Source: Roseicyclus sp.
GTDB taxonomy: Bacteria > Pseudomonadota > Alphaproteobacteria > Rhodobacterales > Rhodobacteraceae
Length of the DNA: 64,000 nt
Assembly (NCBI RefSeq): GCF_018402035.1
Contig: NZ_JAGYJN010000005.1
Coordinates: 62,001-126,000 of the forward strand
Direction: 5' to 3'
Shown: positions 44,736-54,917 of the stretch, piece after piece
Position numbering within the stretch: position 1 is the stretch's first letter
Layout: each line of letters opens with the position of its first letter
The notes under the pieces: model-generated
Seen by the model: only the letters and a program-made list of their open reading frames with translations
Database searches by the model: none
What the model was told of the DNA's origin: nothing
Program-made: the position numbers and the translations under genes

Positions 44736-45394
44736 GGCAATTCCTGCCCGGCGTAATCGTAAAACCCGCCCGTTTGCGCAGGCGTCAGCCCCGCCATCAC
44801 ATCGCACAGCGCGCGCGCAGCCTCGGCCGGGGGCATCTTGCCATGGTTTGGGTCATAGCCTTGGGTAAAGGGCGTGGCCACCGTGCCGGGATGAAGGGCC
44901 GCAATCACCGCCTCGCGGTGGGTGCGCCCAATCTCGATGGCGGCACCATGCACAATCTGGTTCAGCGCCGCCTTGGACGCGCGATAGGAATACCAGCCGC
45001 CCAAGCGGTTGTCACCGATGGAGCCCACCTTGGCCGTCAGAACACCCGTGACCGAGCGCCCCTTGCGCGGCAAAAGGCGCGGCAGATGGGTGAGGATTTG
45101 CGCGACACCGATGGTGTTGACGGCAAAGACCTGCGCCATGGCCACCGGGTCGATCTGGGCCAGTTGCTTTTCGGGCGCGCCACCCTGCGGCGCAAGGATG
45201 CCCACGGCGACAAAAACCGCATCAAACGGCCCTGCAAGCGCGCCCATCACGCGCGCCACGCTGGCCGGATCGGTTACATCCAAGCCATCGGCGGCCCGCG
45301 AAAGCCCCGTCACCACGGCGCCCCGCGCCTGCCATTCCTCGGCCACCGCGCGGCCAATGCCGCCAGAGGCCCCGATCACCAATGCTTGTTCCAT
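44729..45394 (-). CDS. Short-chain dehydrogenase/reductase
   Basis: 221 residues. The N-terminal GASGGIGRAVAEEW binds NAD(P); catalytic YSYRASKAALNQIV supplies Tyr and Lys, with Ser upstream (GSIGDNRLGGWYSY). ATPFTQGY follows the active site as in classic SDRs. Substrate unknown. It is upstream of, and overlaps by 7 bp, the photolyase gene, so the two are co-translated; the SDR may act on a product linked to the same stress or on folate/pterin cofactors (inference). Confidence 0.9.
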   Translation of the reverse strand: MEQALVIGASGGIGRAVAEEWQARGAVVTGLSRAADGLDVTDPASVARVMGALAGPFDAVFVAVGILAPQGGAPEKQLAQIDPVAMAQVFAVNTIGVAQILTHLPRLLPRKGRSVTGVLTAKVGSIGDNRLGGWYSYRASKAALNQIVHGAAIEIGRTHREAVIAALHPGTVATPFTQGYDPNHGKMPPAEAARALCDVMAGLTPAQTGGFYDYAGQELPW

Positions 45395-45485
45395 GGAGGT
45401 GCAGCTATGGCGCGGGCGGGATCGGTCAATGGCACTGACCCGAAAGGGGGTTTTCAAAGCCGCAAGGATCGGTATTTTCACCCCC

Positions 45486-45572
45486 ATGATCACGCAAGCC
45501 CATATCACGACCCTTGCCGCGCCCGCCGCGCAGTTGTCGCCCCTTGGCCTGCTGCTTCTTAGCCGCCTCTGA
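45486..45572 (+). CDS. Leucine-rich leader peptide of leuA
   Basis: 28 codons from ATG 45486, too short for standard gene finders. Eight are leucine, ending in LGLLLLSRL (CTT, CTG, CTG, CTT, CTT and final CTC). It stops 88 bases before leuA and overlaps a 10-bp stem. The layout (short peptide loaded with the end-product amino acid, then hairpins, then the first biosynthetic gene) is that of attenuation control as described for leu operons in proteobacteria. No obvious ribosome site is seen other than CCCCC-rich sequence, which weakens the case slightly. Confidence 0.7.
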   Translation: MITQAHITTLAAPAAQLSPLGLLLLSRL

Positions 45573-45612
45573 GCGTGCCATTCGGCGCGACCGCTCAGAG
45601 GAGGGACAGCGC
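45566..45612 (+). promoter_or_regulatory. leuA leader stem-loops
   Basis: CCTCTGAGCG (45566-45575), covering the last leader codons, pairs perfectly with CGCTCAGAGG (45592-45601). An alternative helix GGCGC (45584-45588) / GCGCC (45608-45612) is incompatible with it, as an attenuator needs. There is no T-run, so the downstream effect could be on translation or a non-canonical terminator. Confidence 0.5.
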
Positions 45613-45660
45613 CGAAACCCCCAAAACAGGCAAATGCCCCAAGGCTAAGGATCACATGTT

Positions 45661-47226
45661 ATGACCACCGACAAAAACCGCGTCTTGATTTTCGACACCA
45701 CGCTGCGCGATGGCGAACAATCGCCCGGCGCCACGATGAGCCATGATGAAAAGCTGGAGATTGCCAGCCTTTTGGACGAGATGGGCGTCGATATCATCGA
45801 AGCGGGCTTTCCCATCGCCTCGGAAGGCGATTTTGCCGCTGTCTCCGAAATCGCCAAGCAGACGCGCAATGCCACGATCTGCGGTTTGGCGCGCGCGAGC
45901 TTCAAGGATATCGACCGCTGCTGGGAGGCAGTGCGCCACGCCAAATCCCCGCGCATCCATACCTTTATCGGCACCTCGCCCATGCACCGGGCCATTCCCA
46001 ACCTGACGATGGATCAGATGGCCGAGCGCATCCACGACACCGTCAGCCATGCGCGCAACCTGTGCGACAATATCCAATGGTCGCCGATGGATGCGACGCG
46101 GACCGAGTGGGATTACTTGGCCCGCGTGGTCGAGATCGCGATCAAGGCGGGTGCCAGCACGATCAACATCCCCGACACGGTGGGCTATACTGCGCCGGTG
46201 GAAAGCGCCGATCTGATCCGCCGCCTGATCGCCGAGGTGCCGGGGGCCGAGGATGTGATCTTCGCCACCCATTGCCATAACGATCTAGGCATGGCGACCG
46301 CCAATGCGCTGGCCGCTGTCGCCGGTGGCGCGCGCCAGATCGAATGCACGATCAATGGCTTGGGCGAGCGCGCGGGCAACACCGCGCTGGAAGAGGTGGT
46401 GATGGCGCTGAAAGTGCGCCATGACATCATGCCTTATACGACGGGTATCGACACGACCAAGATCATGCATATCTCGCGCCGGGTCAGCACAGTGTCGGGT
46501 TTCGCGGTGCAGCCCAACAAGGCCATCGTCGGCAAGAACGCCTTTGCGCATGAATCGGGCATCCATCAAGACGGGATGCTGAAATCAGCCGATACCTTTG
46601 AGATCATGCGCCCAGAGGATGTGGGCCTGTCGGGCACCTCGCTGCCCTTGGGCAAGCATTCGGGCCGCGCGGCGCTGCGTGCCAAGCTCAAGGAGTTGGG
46701 GTTCGACATGATCGACAACCAACTCAACGATCTGTTCGTGCGCTTCAAGGCGCTGGCCGACCGCAAGAAAGAGGTGTTCGACGACGATCTGATCGCGCTT
46801 GTGACCGATGCGGCGGCGGCAGGCACCAAGGATCATCTGGAGTTGAAATTCCTGCGCGTGATCTGCGGCACCGAAGCACCGCAATCGGCCGACATCACCT
46901 TGCGGGTGGGCGAGAAAGACGCCCAAGCCACCGCGCAAGGCGATGGGCCGGTTGATGCGGCCTTTAACGCGGTTAAGGCGCTTTATCCCAACGAGGCGGT
47001 ATTGCAGCTTTACCAAGTGAACGCGGTCACCGAAGGGATGGATGCGCAAGCCACCGTCACCGTCCGCGTCGAAGAAGGTGGGCGCATCGCCACGGGTCAA
47101 GCCGCCGATACCGATACCATCGTGGCCAGCGTCAAGGCCTATGTGAATGCGCTGAACCGGTTGATCGTGCGGCGCGAAAAGCTGGGCTCGGACCGCAAGG
47201 AAGTGTCCTACAAAGACGCGGGCTAA
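45661..47226 (+). CDS. leuA: 2-isopropylmalate synthase
   Basis: 521 residues. FDTTLRDGEQSPGATM, the metal site ATHCHNDLGMATANALAA and GLGERAGNTALEEV are LeuA signatures; HESGIHQDGMLK follows, and a C-terminal regulatory domain (leucine feedback) occupies about residues 390-515. It condenses 2-oxoisovalerate with acetyl-CoA, the first leucine-specific step. ATG 45661 follows a leucine leader region. The other leu genes are not adjacent. Confidence 0.95.
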   Translation: MTTDKNRVLIFDTTLRDGEQSPGATMSHDEKLEIASLLDEMGVDIIEAGFPIASEGDFAAVSEIAKQTRNATICGLARASFKDIDRCWEAVRHAKSPRIHTFIGTSPMHRAIPNLTMDQMAERIHDTVSHARNLCDNIQWSPMDATRTEWDYLARVVEIAIKAGASTINIPDTVGYTAPVESADLIRRLIAEVPGAEDVIFATHCHNDLGMATANALAAVAGGARQIECTINGLGERAGNTALEEVVMALKVRHDIMPYTTGIDTTKIMHISRRVSTVSGFAVQPNKAIVGKNAFAHESGIHQDGMLKSADTFEIMRPEDVGLSGTSLPLGKHSGRAALRAKLKELGFDMIDNQLNDLFVRFKALADRKKEVFDDDLIALVTDAAAAGTKDHLELKFLRVICGTEAPQSADITLRVGEKDAQATAQGDGPVDAAFNAVKALYPNEAVLQLYQVNAVTEGMDAQATVTVRVEEGGRIATGQAADTDTIVASVKAYVNALNRLIVRREKLGSDRKEVSYKDAG

Positions 47227-47235
47227 GGGAGGCGG

Positions 47236-47302
47236 GCGAAAAACTGCAGTTTTTCGCATGGAAAACTGGGGTTTTCCGACCCGGAAATCTCGAGATTTCC
47301 GG
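47236..47302. terminator. Cluster of three palindromes after leuA
   Basis: Three palindromes in a row: 47236-47257 (core AAACTGCAGTTT), 47260-47277 (GGAAAAC-TGGG-GTTTTCC) and 47281-47302 (core ATCTCGAGAT). Two have no central spacer. They likely form strong consecutive hairpins ending leuA transcription before the mre operon. The remaining 154 bp to mreB show no further clear motif. Confidence 0.65.
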
Positions 47303-47378
47303 CCCCCCGCCCGGCGGAAAGGCGCTTGTCCCTTTTGGATCGAGGCCTTTACGCGGCTTGCTGCCAAGGCCTATATAG

Positions 47379-48494
<1,116 letters not shown>

Positions 48495-48538
48495 GCCCCG
48501 CTGACGCCGCCTGAAGCGCGCCACACCAAAGGAGCGAG

Positions 48539-49504
48539 ATGGCACGCGAGCCCCATGATCAGGCCTATGCCCGCCCCGTCCGGCGTTTGCTTGTGACGGT
48601 GCTGATCCTTGTGCTGATCGCCTTGGTGCTCGTCTGGCGCATCGACAACCCCCGCATCGAACGTATGCGTGCGGCAATCATCGACCGCGTCGTGCCAAAT
48701 ATGGAATGGGCCATGGCGCCTGTGACGGGTTTGGCGCGCATGGCGGATGGGTTCCAAAGCTATGCCCGGCTTTACGAGCAAAACGAGGAATTGCGCCGCG
48801 AATTGCAGCAAATGCGTTCGTGGCGCGAGGCGGCGCTGCAACTGGAACAAGAAAACGCCCGCCTGCTCGATCTTAACCGCGTGCGGCTTGATCCGGAACT
48901 GACCTTTGTCACAGGGATCGTGATGGCCGATGCCGGTAGCCCGTTTCGCCGTTCCGTGTTGATCAATGTCGGTGCGCGCGATGGTATCCTCGATGGGTGG
49001 GCGACGATGGACGGTCTGGGCGTTGTCGGACGCATCTCGGGCGTGGGTGAGCGTACAAGCCGGGTGTTGCTGTTGACCGATACCAACAGCCGCATTCCCG
49101 TGACAATCCAGCCATCCGGGCAGCAAGCGCTGTTGATGGGCGATAACTCAGCCGCCCCGATGCTTGATTTCATCGAAGCCCCCGAAGATATCGCTGCCGG
49201 TGACCGGATCATCACCTCGGGCGATGACGGGATCTTTCCACCCGGTTTGCTGGTCGGACAGGTTGTCGAAACCAATGACCGCCTGCTGCGGGCGCGGCTG
49301 GCCGCCGATGTGGCGCGGCTGCGGTTCTTGCGCGTCATGCGCAGCCATCCCGGCACAAGCTTGGCCGACCCCGGCGCGCTGATCGGCCCGCCTTGGCCCC
49401 CGCCCGAGGGATTTGTGCTGCCGCCGGGCGCAGCGCCGGCGCTTCGCCCCGGCCCGCGCCCCGATGCGCCGCTTGGGCTATCGCGCGAAGGCACGTTGGA
49501 GTGA
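48539..49504 (+). CDS. mreC: Rod-shape determining protein MreC
   Basis: 321 residues. One N-terminal helix (RRLLVTVLILVLIALVLVW), a coiled coil (YEQNEELRRELQQMRSWREAALQLEQENARL) and two beta-barrel domains with GVVGRISGVGERTSRVLLLTD; a Pro-rich C-terminal tail (residues 285-315) extends it. It links MreB to PBP2 in the periplasm. AAAGGAG precedes ATG 48539. Confidence 0.94.
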   Translation: MAREPHDQAYARPVRRLLVTVLILVLIALVLVWRIDNPRIERMRAAIIDRVVPNMEWAMAPVTGLARMADGFQSYARLYEQNEELRRELQQMRSWREAALQLEQENARLLDLNRVRLDPELTFVTGIVMADAGSPFRRSVLINVGARDGILDGWATMDGLGVVGRISGVGERTSRVLLLTDTNSRIPVTIQPSGQQALLMGDNSAAPMLDFIEAPEDIAAGDRIITSGDDGIFPPGLLVGQVVETNDRLLRARLAADVARLRFLRVMRSHPGTSLADPGALIGPPWPPPEGFVLPPGAAPALRPGPRPDAPLGLSREGTLE

Positions 49505-49506
49505 GC

Positions 49507-50028
49507 ATGTCCAACACCACCCAACATATCTGGAGCTATCGGGCGCTGTTTTTAGCGCTTTGTGCAAGCGTCATCTGTATCAAGATGATGCCATTGTCGC
49601 TTGATCACAGCGGCGTGCCCGGCCCCGATCTGCTTTTGGCGCTGACGCTGGCGTGGCTGTTGCGCCAACCTGCGGTGGTGCCTTTGGGGGCAATTGTCTT
49701 GGTGTTCTTGCTTGCCGATGTCTTGTTCCAGCGACCGCCGGGCCTGTGGACGCTTTTGGTCATCATCACATCCGAAGCGCTTCGCCGGCGACGGCTGACG
49801 ATGACCGAGTTTCCCTTTTTGCTGGAATGGTCGGCCTTTAGCGGCGCGGTCTTTGTGATGATCTTGGCAGAGCGGGTGCTTTTGTGGGTGTTGTTCGTCG
49901 ATCCCCCACCCTTGGGGCTGTCGCTGGCTCACGCCATTGTCACCGCAGCGATCTATCCGCTGGTCGTCGGCATCTCGAAATTCCTGTTCGGTCTGCGTAA
50001 GATCGGCCCAGCCGAGGTCGAGGCATAA
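49507..50028 (+). CDS. mreD: Rod-shape determining protein MreD
   Basis: 173 residues, about five helices: SYRALFLALCASVICIKMMPLSL, then GPDLLLALTLAWLLRQPAVVPLG and LLADVLFQRPPGLWTLLVIITSEALRRR, typical of MreD. It starts 2 bases after the mreC stop (GTG 49501 is possible). Inner-membrane partner of MreC and PBP2. Confidence 0.92.
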   Translation: MSNTTQHIWSYRALFLALCASVICIKMMPLSLDHSGVPGPDLLLALTLAWLLRQPAVVPLGAIVLVFLLADVLFQRPPGLWTLLVIITSEALRRRRLTMTEFPFLLEWSAFSGAVFVMILAERVLLWVLFVDPPPLGLSLAHAIVTAAIYPLVVGISKFLFGLRKIGPAEVEA

Positions 50029-50032
50029 TCAG

Positions 50033-51985
50033 ATGAAGCGCACCGTCAAAGACACCGAGGACAGCACCCGCCAGATCGGGCGGCGCAGCCTGTTTGTGGG
50101 CGGCTTGTTCTTAACCATGGGTGCGGTGCTGACCGCGCGCATGCGGTATCTTCAGGTCGAGCGCGCCGATGATTTCCGCCTGTTGGCCGAAGAAAACCGG
50201 ATCAATATCCGCCTTTTGCCACCCGCGCGCGGCCTGATCTTTGATCGCGGTGGCGTGCTTTTGGCGGCGAATGAGCAAAATTACCGCGTCACCTTGGTGC
50301 GCGAGGATGCAGGCGATATCGACGCCGTCTTGGCCGAGCTTGGCCGGATCGTGACCCTCGACATGGTCGCACTAGAGCGCGCGCGCGCCGAGATTGACCG
50401 CCGCCCGCCCTTCGTGCCCGTCACCATTGCCGACCGGCTGAGTTGGGCCGAGATTAGCGCCATCGCCGTCAACGCCCCCGCCCTGCCCGGCATCACACCC
50501 GAGGTGGGGCTATCGCGCATCTATCCCATGGGGGCCGATCTGGCCCATGTGGTGGGCTATGTCGGCCCGGTGTCGGATTACTACCTTGAACAAACCGGCG
50601 ATACCGACCCGGTCTTGCAAATCCCCGATTTTCAGGTGGGCCGCTATAATGTCGAGGCCCGGATGGAGCGCGTGTTGCGCGGCCGTGCCGGCACCAAGCA
50701 GGTCGAGGTGAATGCCGGTGGGCGTGTGATGCGCGAATTGGATCGCGACCCGCCCAATTCCGGCGGCGATCTGCAACTCACCATTGATGCCGGGCTGCAA
50801 AATTATGTCGAGGCGCGCCTGTCGGGCGAAAGTGCGGGCGCGGTCGTGATGGATTGCGAAAGCGGCGAAATCCTTGCGCTGGGATCGACCCCGACCTTTG
50901 ACCCCAACCTGTTTGTGCGCGGCATTTCGACCGCCGCTTGGAATGGGCTGAACAATGACCGCTACCGCCCCTTGGCCAACAAGGCGACACAGGGGCTTTA
51001 TCCGCCCGGCTCGACCTACAAGATGATCGTGGCGCTGGCTGCGCTTGAAGCTGGCGTGATCACGCCTGACGAAACGGTGTTTTGCCCCGGCCATCTGGAT
51101 GTGGGCGACCGCCGCTTTCATTGCTGGAGCCGTGGTGGCCATGGCCGGGTCAATCTGGTCGAAAGCATCAGCCAAAGCTGCGATGTCTATTTTTACGAGT
51201 TAGCCCAGCGCGTCGGTATCGAGGCAATGTCAGCCATGGCCAAGCGCTTGGGCTGTGGGGTGCGCCATAATCTGCCCTTGTCCGGCATCGCCGAGGGGCT
51301 GGCACCCACGATGCAATGGAAGGCGCAGCAACGCGGGGCTGCATGGGTGGTCGGCGACTCGCTCAATGCCTCTATCGGGCAGGGCTTCGTGCTGTCCTCG
51401 CCCCTGCATCTGGCGGTCATGACCGCGCGCTTGGCCACAGGGCGCGATATCGTGCCGACGCTCATCCGCTCGATCGACGGGATCAATCAATTGCCCGGTC
51501 CCGCAGCAGATCTGGGCATCAACGCGGGCCATCTGCAATTGGTCCAGCGCGGCATGTGGCAGGTCAATAACGACAGGCGCGGCACCGCTTATGCCAGCCG
51601 GGTTGAGGTGGCCGATTACGCCATCGCGGGCAAAACAGGCACCAGCCAAGTGCGCAATATCACCGCCGCCGAACGGGCCTCGGGTGTGATCTCGAATGCC
51701 GATCTGCCTTGGGAACGGCGCGACCATGCGCTTTATGTGGGCTACGCGCCCTATGACAACCCACGCTACGCCTGTTCGGTCATCGTCGAACATGGTGGCG
51801 GCGGCTCGGCCGTGGCCGCGCCCATCGCGCGCGATATCTTGCTGCGCGCACAATTGGGCGAGGTGCCCCCCGCGTCGCTTTATCCCGCCAACCAACGCCC
51901 CGACATCGAACGTATGCATCGCGAATTGCCGATCTTGCGCACACCGCCCGCCCCCACGGGCCGCACGGTGCGGAGCCAAGCATGA
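50033..51985 (+). CDS. mrdA: Penicillin-binding protein 2 (elongasome transpeptidase)
   Basis: 650 residues. One N-terminal helix (RSLFVGGLFLTMGAVLTARM), the pedestal with LPPARGLIFDRGGVLLA, then the transpeptidase domain: catalytic Ser327 in PPGSTYKM, SQSCD as the SxN equivalent and KTGTSQ (Lys534). It cross-links septum-independent peptidoglycan with RodA as glycosyltransferase. ATG 50033 follows mreD by 4 bases. Confidence 0.95.
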   Translation: MKRTVKDTEDSTRQIGRRSLFVGGLFLTMGAVLTARMRYLQVERADDFRLLAEENRINIRLLPPARGLIFDRGGVLLAANEQNYRVTLVREDAGDIDAVLAELGRIVTLDMVALERARAEIDRRPPFVPVTIADRLSWAEISAIAVNAPALPGITPEVGLSRIYPMGADLAHVVGYVGPVSDYYLEQTGDTDPVLQIPDFQVGRYNVEARMERVLRGRAGTKQVEVNAGGRVMRELDRDPPNSGGDLQLTIDAGLQNYVEARLSGESAGAVVMDCESGEILALGSTPTFDPNLFVRGISTAAWNGLNNDRYRPLANKATQGLYPPGSTYKMIVALAALEAGVITPDETVFCPGHLDVGDRRFHCWSRGGHGRVNLVESISQSCDVYFYELAQRVGIEAMSAMAKRLGCGVRHNLPLSGIAEGLAPTMQWKAQQRGAAWVVGDSLNASIGQGFVLSSPLHLAVMTARLATGRDIVPTLIRSIDGINQLPGPAADLGINAGHLQLVQRGMWQVNNDRRGTAYASRVEVADYAIAGKTGTSQVRNITAAERASGVISNADLPWERRDHALYVGYAPYDNPRYACSVIVEHGGGGSAVAAPIARDILLRAQLGEVPPASLYPANQRPDIERMHRELPILRTPPAPTGRTVRSQA

Positions 51986-53121
51986 GCTTTCTTGAATATA
52001 ATGTGAAGTTCACGCCAACCGGCTGGCGCAAGATCTTGTATCTCAACTGGCCCTTGATCGTTTTGCTGATCGCAGTGGCGGGTGTGGGTTTCTTGATGCT
52101 CACCTCGGTGGCGGGTGGCCGCATCTCGCGTTGGGCCGAACCACAGATGGAGCGTTTCGCCCTTGGCTTTGTCTTGATGCTGATTGTCGCGATGGTGCCG
52201 ATCTGGTTTTGGCGCAACGTCTCGGCCCTAGCCTTTGGCCTATCGGTGCTTTTGTTGCTTTTCGTGGAGTTTTTCGGCGCAGTCGGCATGGGTGCGCAGC
52301 GCTGGATCGATCTGGGTTTCATGCGGCTGCAACCCTCCGAGTTGACCAAGATCACCCTCGTGATGGTTCTGGCCGCCTATTACGATTGGCTGGATGTGAC
52401 CAAGAAATCGCACCCGCTCTATGTGCTGATCCCGCTTCTGGTAATCGCCCTGCCCGTCGCGCTGACCTTGCGCCAACCCGATCTTGGCACGGCCTTGTTG
52501 CTCTTGATCGGCGGCGGTGCGGTGATGTTTCTGGCAGGCGTGCATTGGGCCTATTTCGCAGGTGTCATCGCATTGGGCGTGGGGGCGGTCTTTGCCGTTT
52601 TTACCTCGCGCGGGACCGGTTGGCAGCTGTTGCAAGATTATCAGTATCGCCGGATCGACACCTTTTTGAACCCGTCCAATGACCCGCTTGGCGCGGGCTA
52701 TCACATCACACAAAGCCAGATCGCGCTGGGATCAGGCGGCTGGACAGGGCGCGGTTTCATGGAAGGGACGCAAAGCCGGCTGAACTTCTTGCCCGAGAAA
52801 CATACCGATTTCATCTTCACCACCTTGGCCGAGGAATTCGGCTTTGTCGGCGCATCCTCTTTGCTGGTGCTCTATCTCTTGATCCTTGTGTTTTGCATCG
52901 TGATCGCACTGTCCACGCGCGACCGGTTTGCTGCACTTTTGGTGATGGGGATCGCGGTCGCCTTTTTCCTGTATTTCGCGGTCAACATGGCGATGGTGAT
53001 GGGCTTGGCCCCGGTCGTCGGCGTGCCACTGCCGCTGGTCAGCTATGGCGGATCGGCGATGCTTGTGTTGATGATTGCCTTCGGGCTGGTGCAATCGGCC
53101 CATATCCATCGCCCGCGCTAA
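51982..53121 (+). CDS. rodA: Peptidoglycan glycosyltransferase RodA
   Basis: 379 residues, ten helices. RFALGFVLMLIVAMVPIWFW, GAQRWIDLGFMRLQPSELTKI, LRQPDLGTALLLLIGG and NMAMVMGLAPVVGVPLPLVSYGGSAM are SEDS-family signatures; the catalytic Asp is in RQPDLG... region as in RodA. It polymerises lipid II for rod-shaped growth. Overlaps mrdA by 4 bp (ATGA). Confidence 0.95.
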   Translation: MSFLEYNVKFTPTGWRKILYLNWPLIVLLIAVAGVGFLMLTSVAGGRISRWAEPQMERFALGFVLMLIVAMVPIWFWRNVSALAFGLSVLLLLFVEFFGAVGMGAQRWIDLGFMRLQPSELTKITLVMVLAAYYDWLDVTKKSHPLYVLIPLLVIALPVALTLRQPDLGTALLLLIGGGAVMFLAGVHWAYFAGVIALGVGAVFAVFTSRGTGWQLLQDYQYRRIDTFLNPSNDPLGAGYHITQSQIALGSGGWTGRGFMEGTQSRLNFLPEKHTDFIFTTLAEEFGFVGASSLLVLYLLILVFCIVIALSTRDRFAALLVMGIAVAFFLYFAVNMAMVMGLAPVVGVPLPLVSYGGSAMLVLMIAFGLVQSAHIHRPR

Positions 53122-53139
53122 CCACAGACAGGAGGCCCC

Positions 53140-54075
53140 ATGCCCACCATCCTTTTCGCCGCCAAATCCGAGCGGTGGAGCACTTATGAGCCCCATCTGC
53201 GTACTGCCCTTGGCGAAAATGGCCTTGGTCATGCTCATCTGACGATTGAGGCCGATCCGGGCGATGTCGATTATATCATCTATGCCCCGAATTCCGGCCT
53301 GACCGATTTCACCCCTTACACAAGGCTCAAGGCGGTGTTGAATCTTTGGGCCGGGGTTGAGGATGTGGTGGGCAACGCCACGCTCAAGGTGCCATTGGCG
53401 CGGATGGTCGATGAGGGTCTGACCGAAGGTATGGTGGAATATGTCACGGGCCATGTCCTGCGCCACCATCTGGGGATGGATACACATATCCACGGCCAAG
53501 ATGGGCGCTGGCGCGACGACAGCACGCCGCCCTTGGCGCGCGACCGCAGTGTTGCGGTGCTGGGTTTGGGGGTTCTGGGCACAGCTTGCGCACAAGCGCT
53601 GGCGGCGCTGAACTTCCCAACTCACGGCTGGTCGCGCAGCGCGAAATCTATCCCCGGCGTGACCTGCCATCATGGTACCGATGGGCTGGCGGATGCCTTG
53701 CGCGCCGCACAGATCGTGGTGCTGCTCTTGCCAAACACCCCCGCCACCGACAGCACGCTTAACGCACAAAGCCTTTCACTTTTGCCCAAGGGCGCGGTGA
53801 TCGTGAACCCCGGTCGCGGGGCGCTTATCGACGATGACGCATTGCTTGCAGCGCTTGATCGCGGCCATATCGGCCATGCCACGCTTGACACGTTCCGCAT
53901 CGAACCGCTGCCTGCCGACCATCGCTACTGGTCGCATCCGCGCGTGACTGTCACGCCCCATATCGCCTCGGCCACGCGGCCCGCATCGGCGGCGCGCACG
54001 CTGGTGCGCAATATCAAGCGCTGCGAGGCGGGCGAGGCGCTTCACCATCTGGTCGATCGCAATCTGGGCTACTGA
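53140..54075 (+). CDS. D-2-hydroxyacid dehydrogenase (GhrA-like)
   Basis: 311 residues. The NAD(P) site is VLGLGVLGTACAQALAAL; the catalytic set appears as NPGRGALIDDDALLAAL (Arg), DTFRIEPL (Glu region) and TPHIASATRP (His). Similarity in length and in VTPHIASATRPASAARTLV points to glyoxylate/hydroxypyruvate reductase A. It follows rodA by 18 bases; physiological link unclear. Convergent with the SseB-like gene. Confidence 0.88.
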   Translation: MPTILFAAKSERWSTYEPHLRTALGENGLGHAHLTIEADPGDVDYIIYAPNSGLTDFTPYTRLKAVLNLWAGVEDVVGNATLKVPLARMVDEGLTEGMVEYVTGHVLRHHLGMDTHIHGQDGRWRDDSTPPLARDRSVAVLGLGVLGTACAQALAALNFPTHGWSRSAKSIPGVTCHHGTDGLADALRAAQIVVLLLPNTPATDSTLNAQSLSLLPKGAVIVNPGRGALIDDDALLAALDRGHIGHATLDTFRIEPLPADHRYWSHPRVTVTPHIASATRPASAARTLVRNIKRCEAGEALHHLVDRNLGY

Positions 54076-54134
54076 TGCGCAACCGCAAAAAGGCGCCGCA
54101 AGGATCGCGCCCATGGGTGCGCGACGCGCCGCCC

Positions 54135-54917
54135 CTAGCGCAGGCGCGGCGGCTTTTGCGGGTCCATCCCGGGTGCGGTTGGCGCGCTTGGCGCGGCTTG
54201 CGGTAGGCTGGGCAGATCAAAGCGCAAACCCACCCGCGCCAAACGCGCGGCGACCGGATCGGCCGCGCGGAAAAAGCCCACATCCAAACTTCCCGCCGCG
54301 ATCCCAGAAAAGGTCAAGGCGGCGCTGACGGCACGCGCAAGCGCGGGTTCCGCCCCCGGCAGCGGATCGACAAAAGCCATCAAATGCCCACGCCGCCCAC
54401 CGCGATAGGTGGTGGCGACCAAATAGGCCAAGCGCGCCATGCCACCGGCCGCCGCCAGCCGCGCATCAAGCGCGCTCAAAAGCGCTTCGGGAAGGCCACT
54501 TGGCGCAGTGATTTCCTCGGGGTGTTCCTCGACCTCCTCCGGGGCATCGGCAAGCGTCGCGGCCAGCCACGCGACCGAGGCAGCCTCGATCAAGATCGAC
54601 GAGGGGGCCACGCCCAGATTGACCCCAAGCCCGATGGCTTGGCCCGCCAACATCTCGGCCAACCGCCGCCCCGAAAGCGCGGCATAGGGTGCTTGGCTGC
54701 CCACGAATTCGGCCAGCCGCTCCTCGCGGTCGAAGACGAGGACGAAATTCTGCCCTTCGACCGGAAAGACCTGCGGGCGGATACGTTCGCCCTCGGCCTC
54801 GGCTTCAAGCAGCAAGAACAATTCTGACCCGGCAAGCCGGTCGTAAAAACGCAATCGGGCCGCGTCATCGGCGGGTGCTGCCTCCATCTCGGCATGGGCG
54901 TGATCCAAGGGTGTCAT
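54135..54917 (-). CDS. SseB-family protein
   Basis: 260 residues. The N-terminal half has the SseB pattern: ARLRFYDRLAGSELFLLLEAE, VFPVEGQNFVLVFDREERLAEFVG and YAALSGRRLAEMLAGQAIGLGVNLG. The C-terminal half is a degenerate repeat (VATTYRGGRRGHLMAFVDPLPGAE) and ends in a Pro-rich tail. SseB proteins are small, widespread and of unclear function. ATG 54917 is chosen; the longer frame has no support. Confidence 0.7.
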   Translation of the reverse strand: MTPLDHAHAEMEAAPADDAARLRFYDRLAGSELFLLLEAEAEGERIRPQVFPVEGQNFVLVFDREERLAEFVGSQAPYAALSGRRLAEMLAGQAIGLGVNLGVAPSSILIEAASVAWLAATLADAPEEVEEHPEEITAPSGLPEALLSALDARLAAAGGMARLAYLVATTYRGGRRGHLMAFVDPLPGAEPALARAVSAALTFSGIAAGSLDVGFFRAADPVAARLARVGLRFDLPSLPQAAPSAPTAPGMDPQKPPRLR

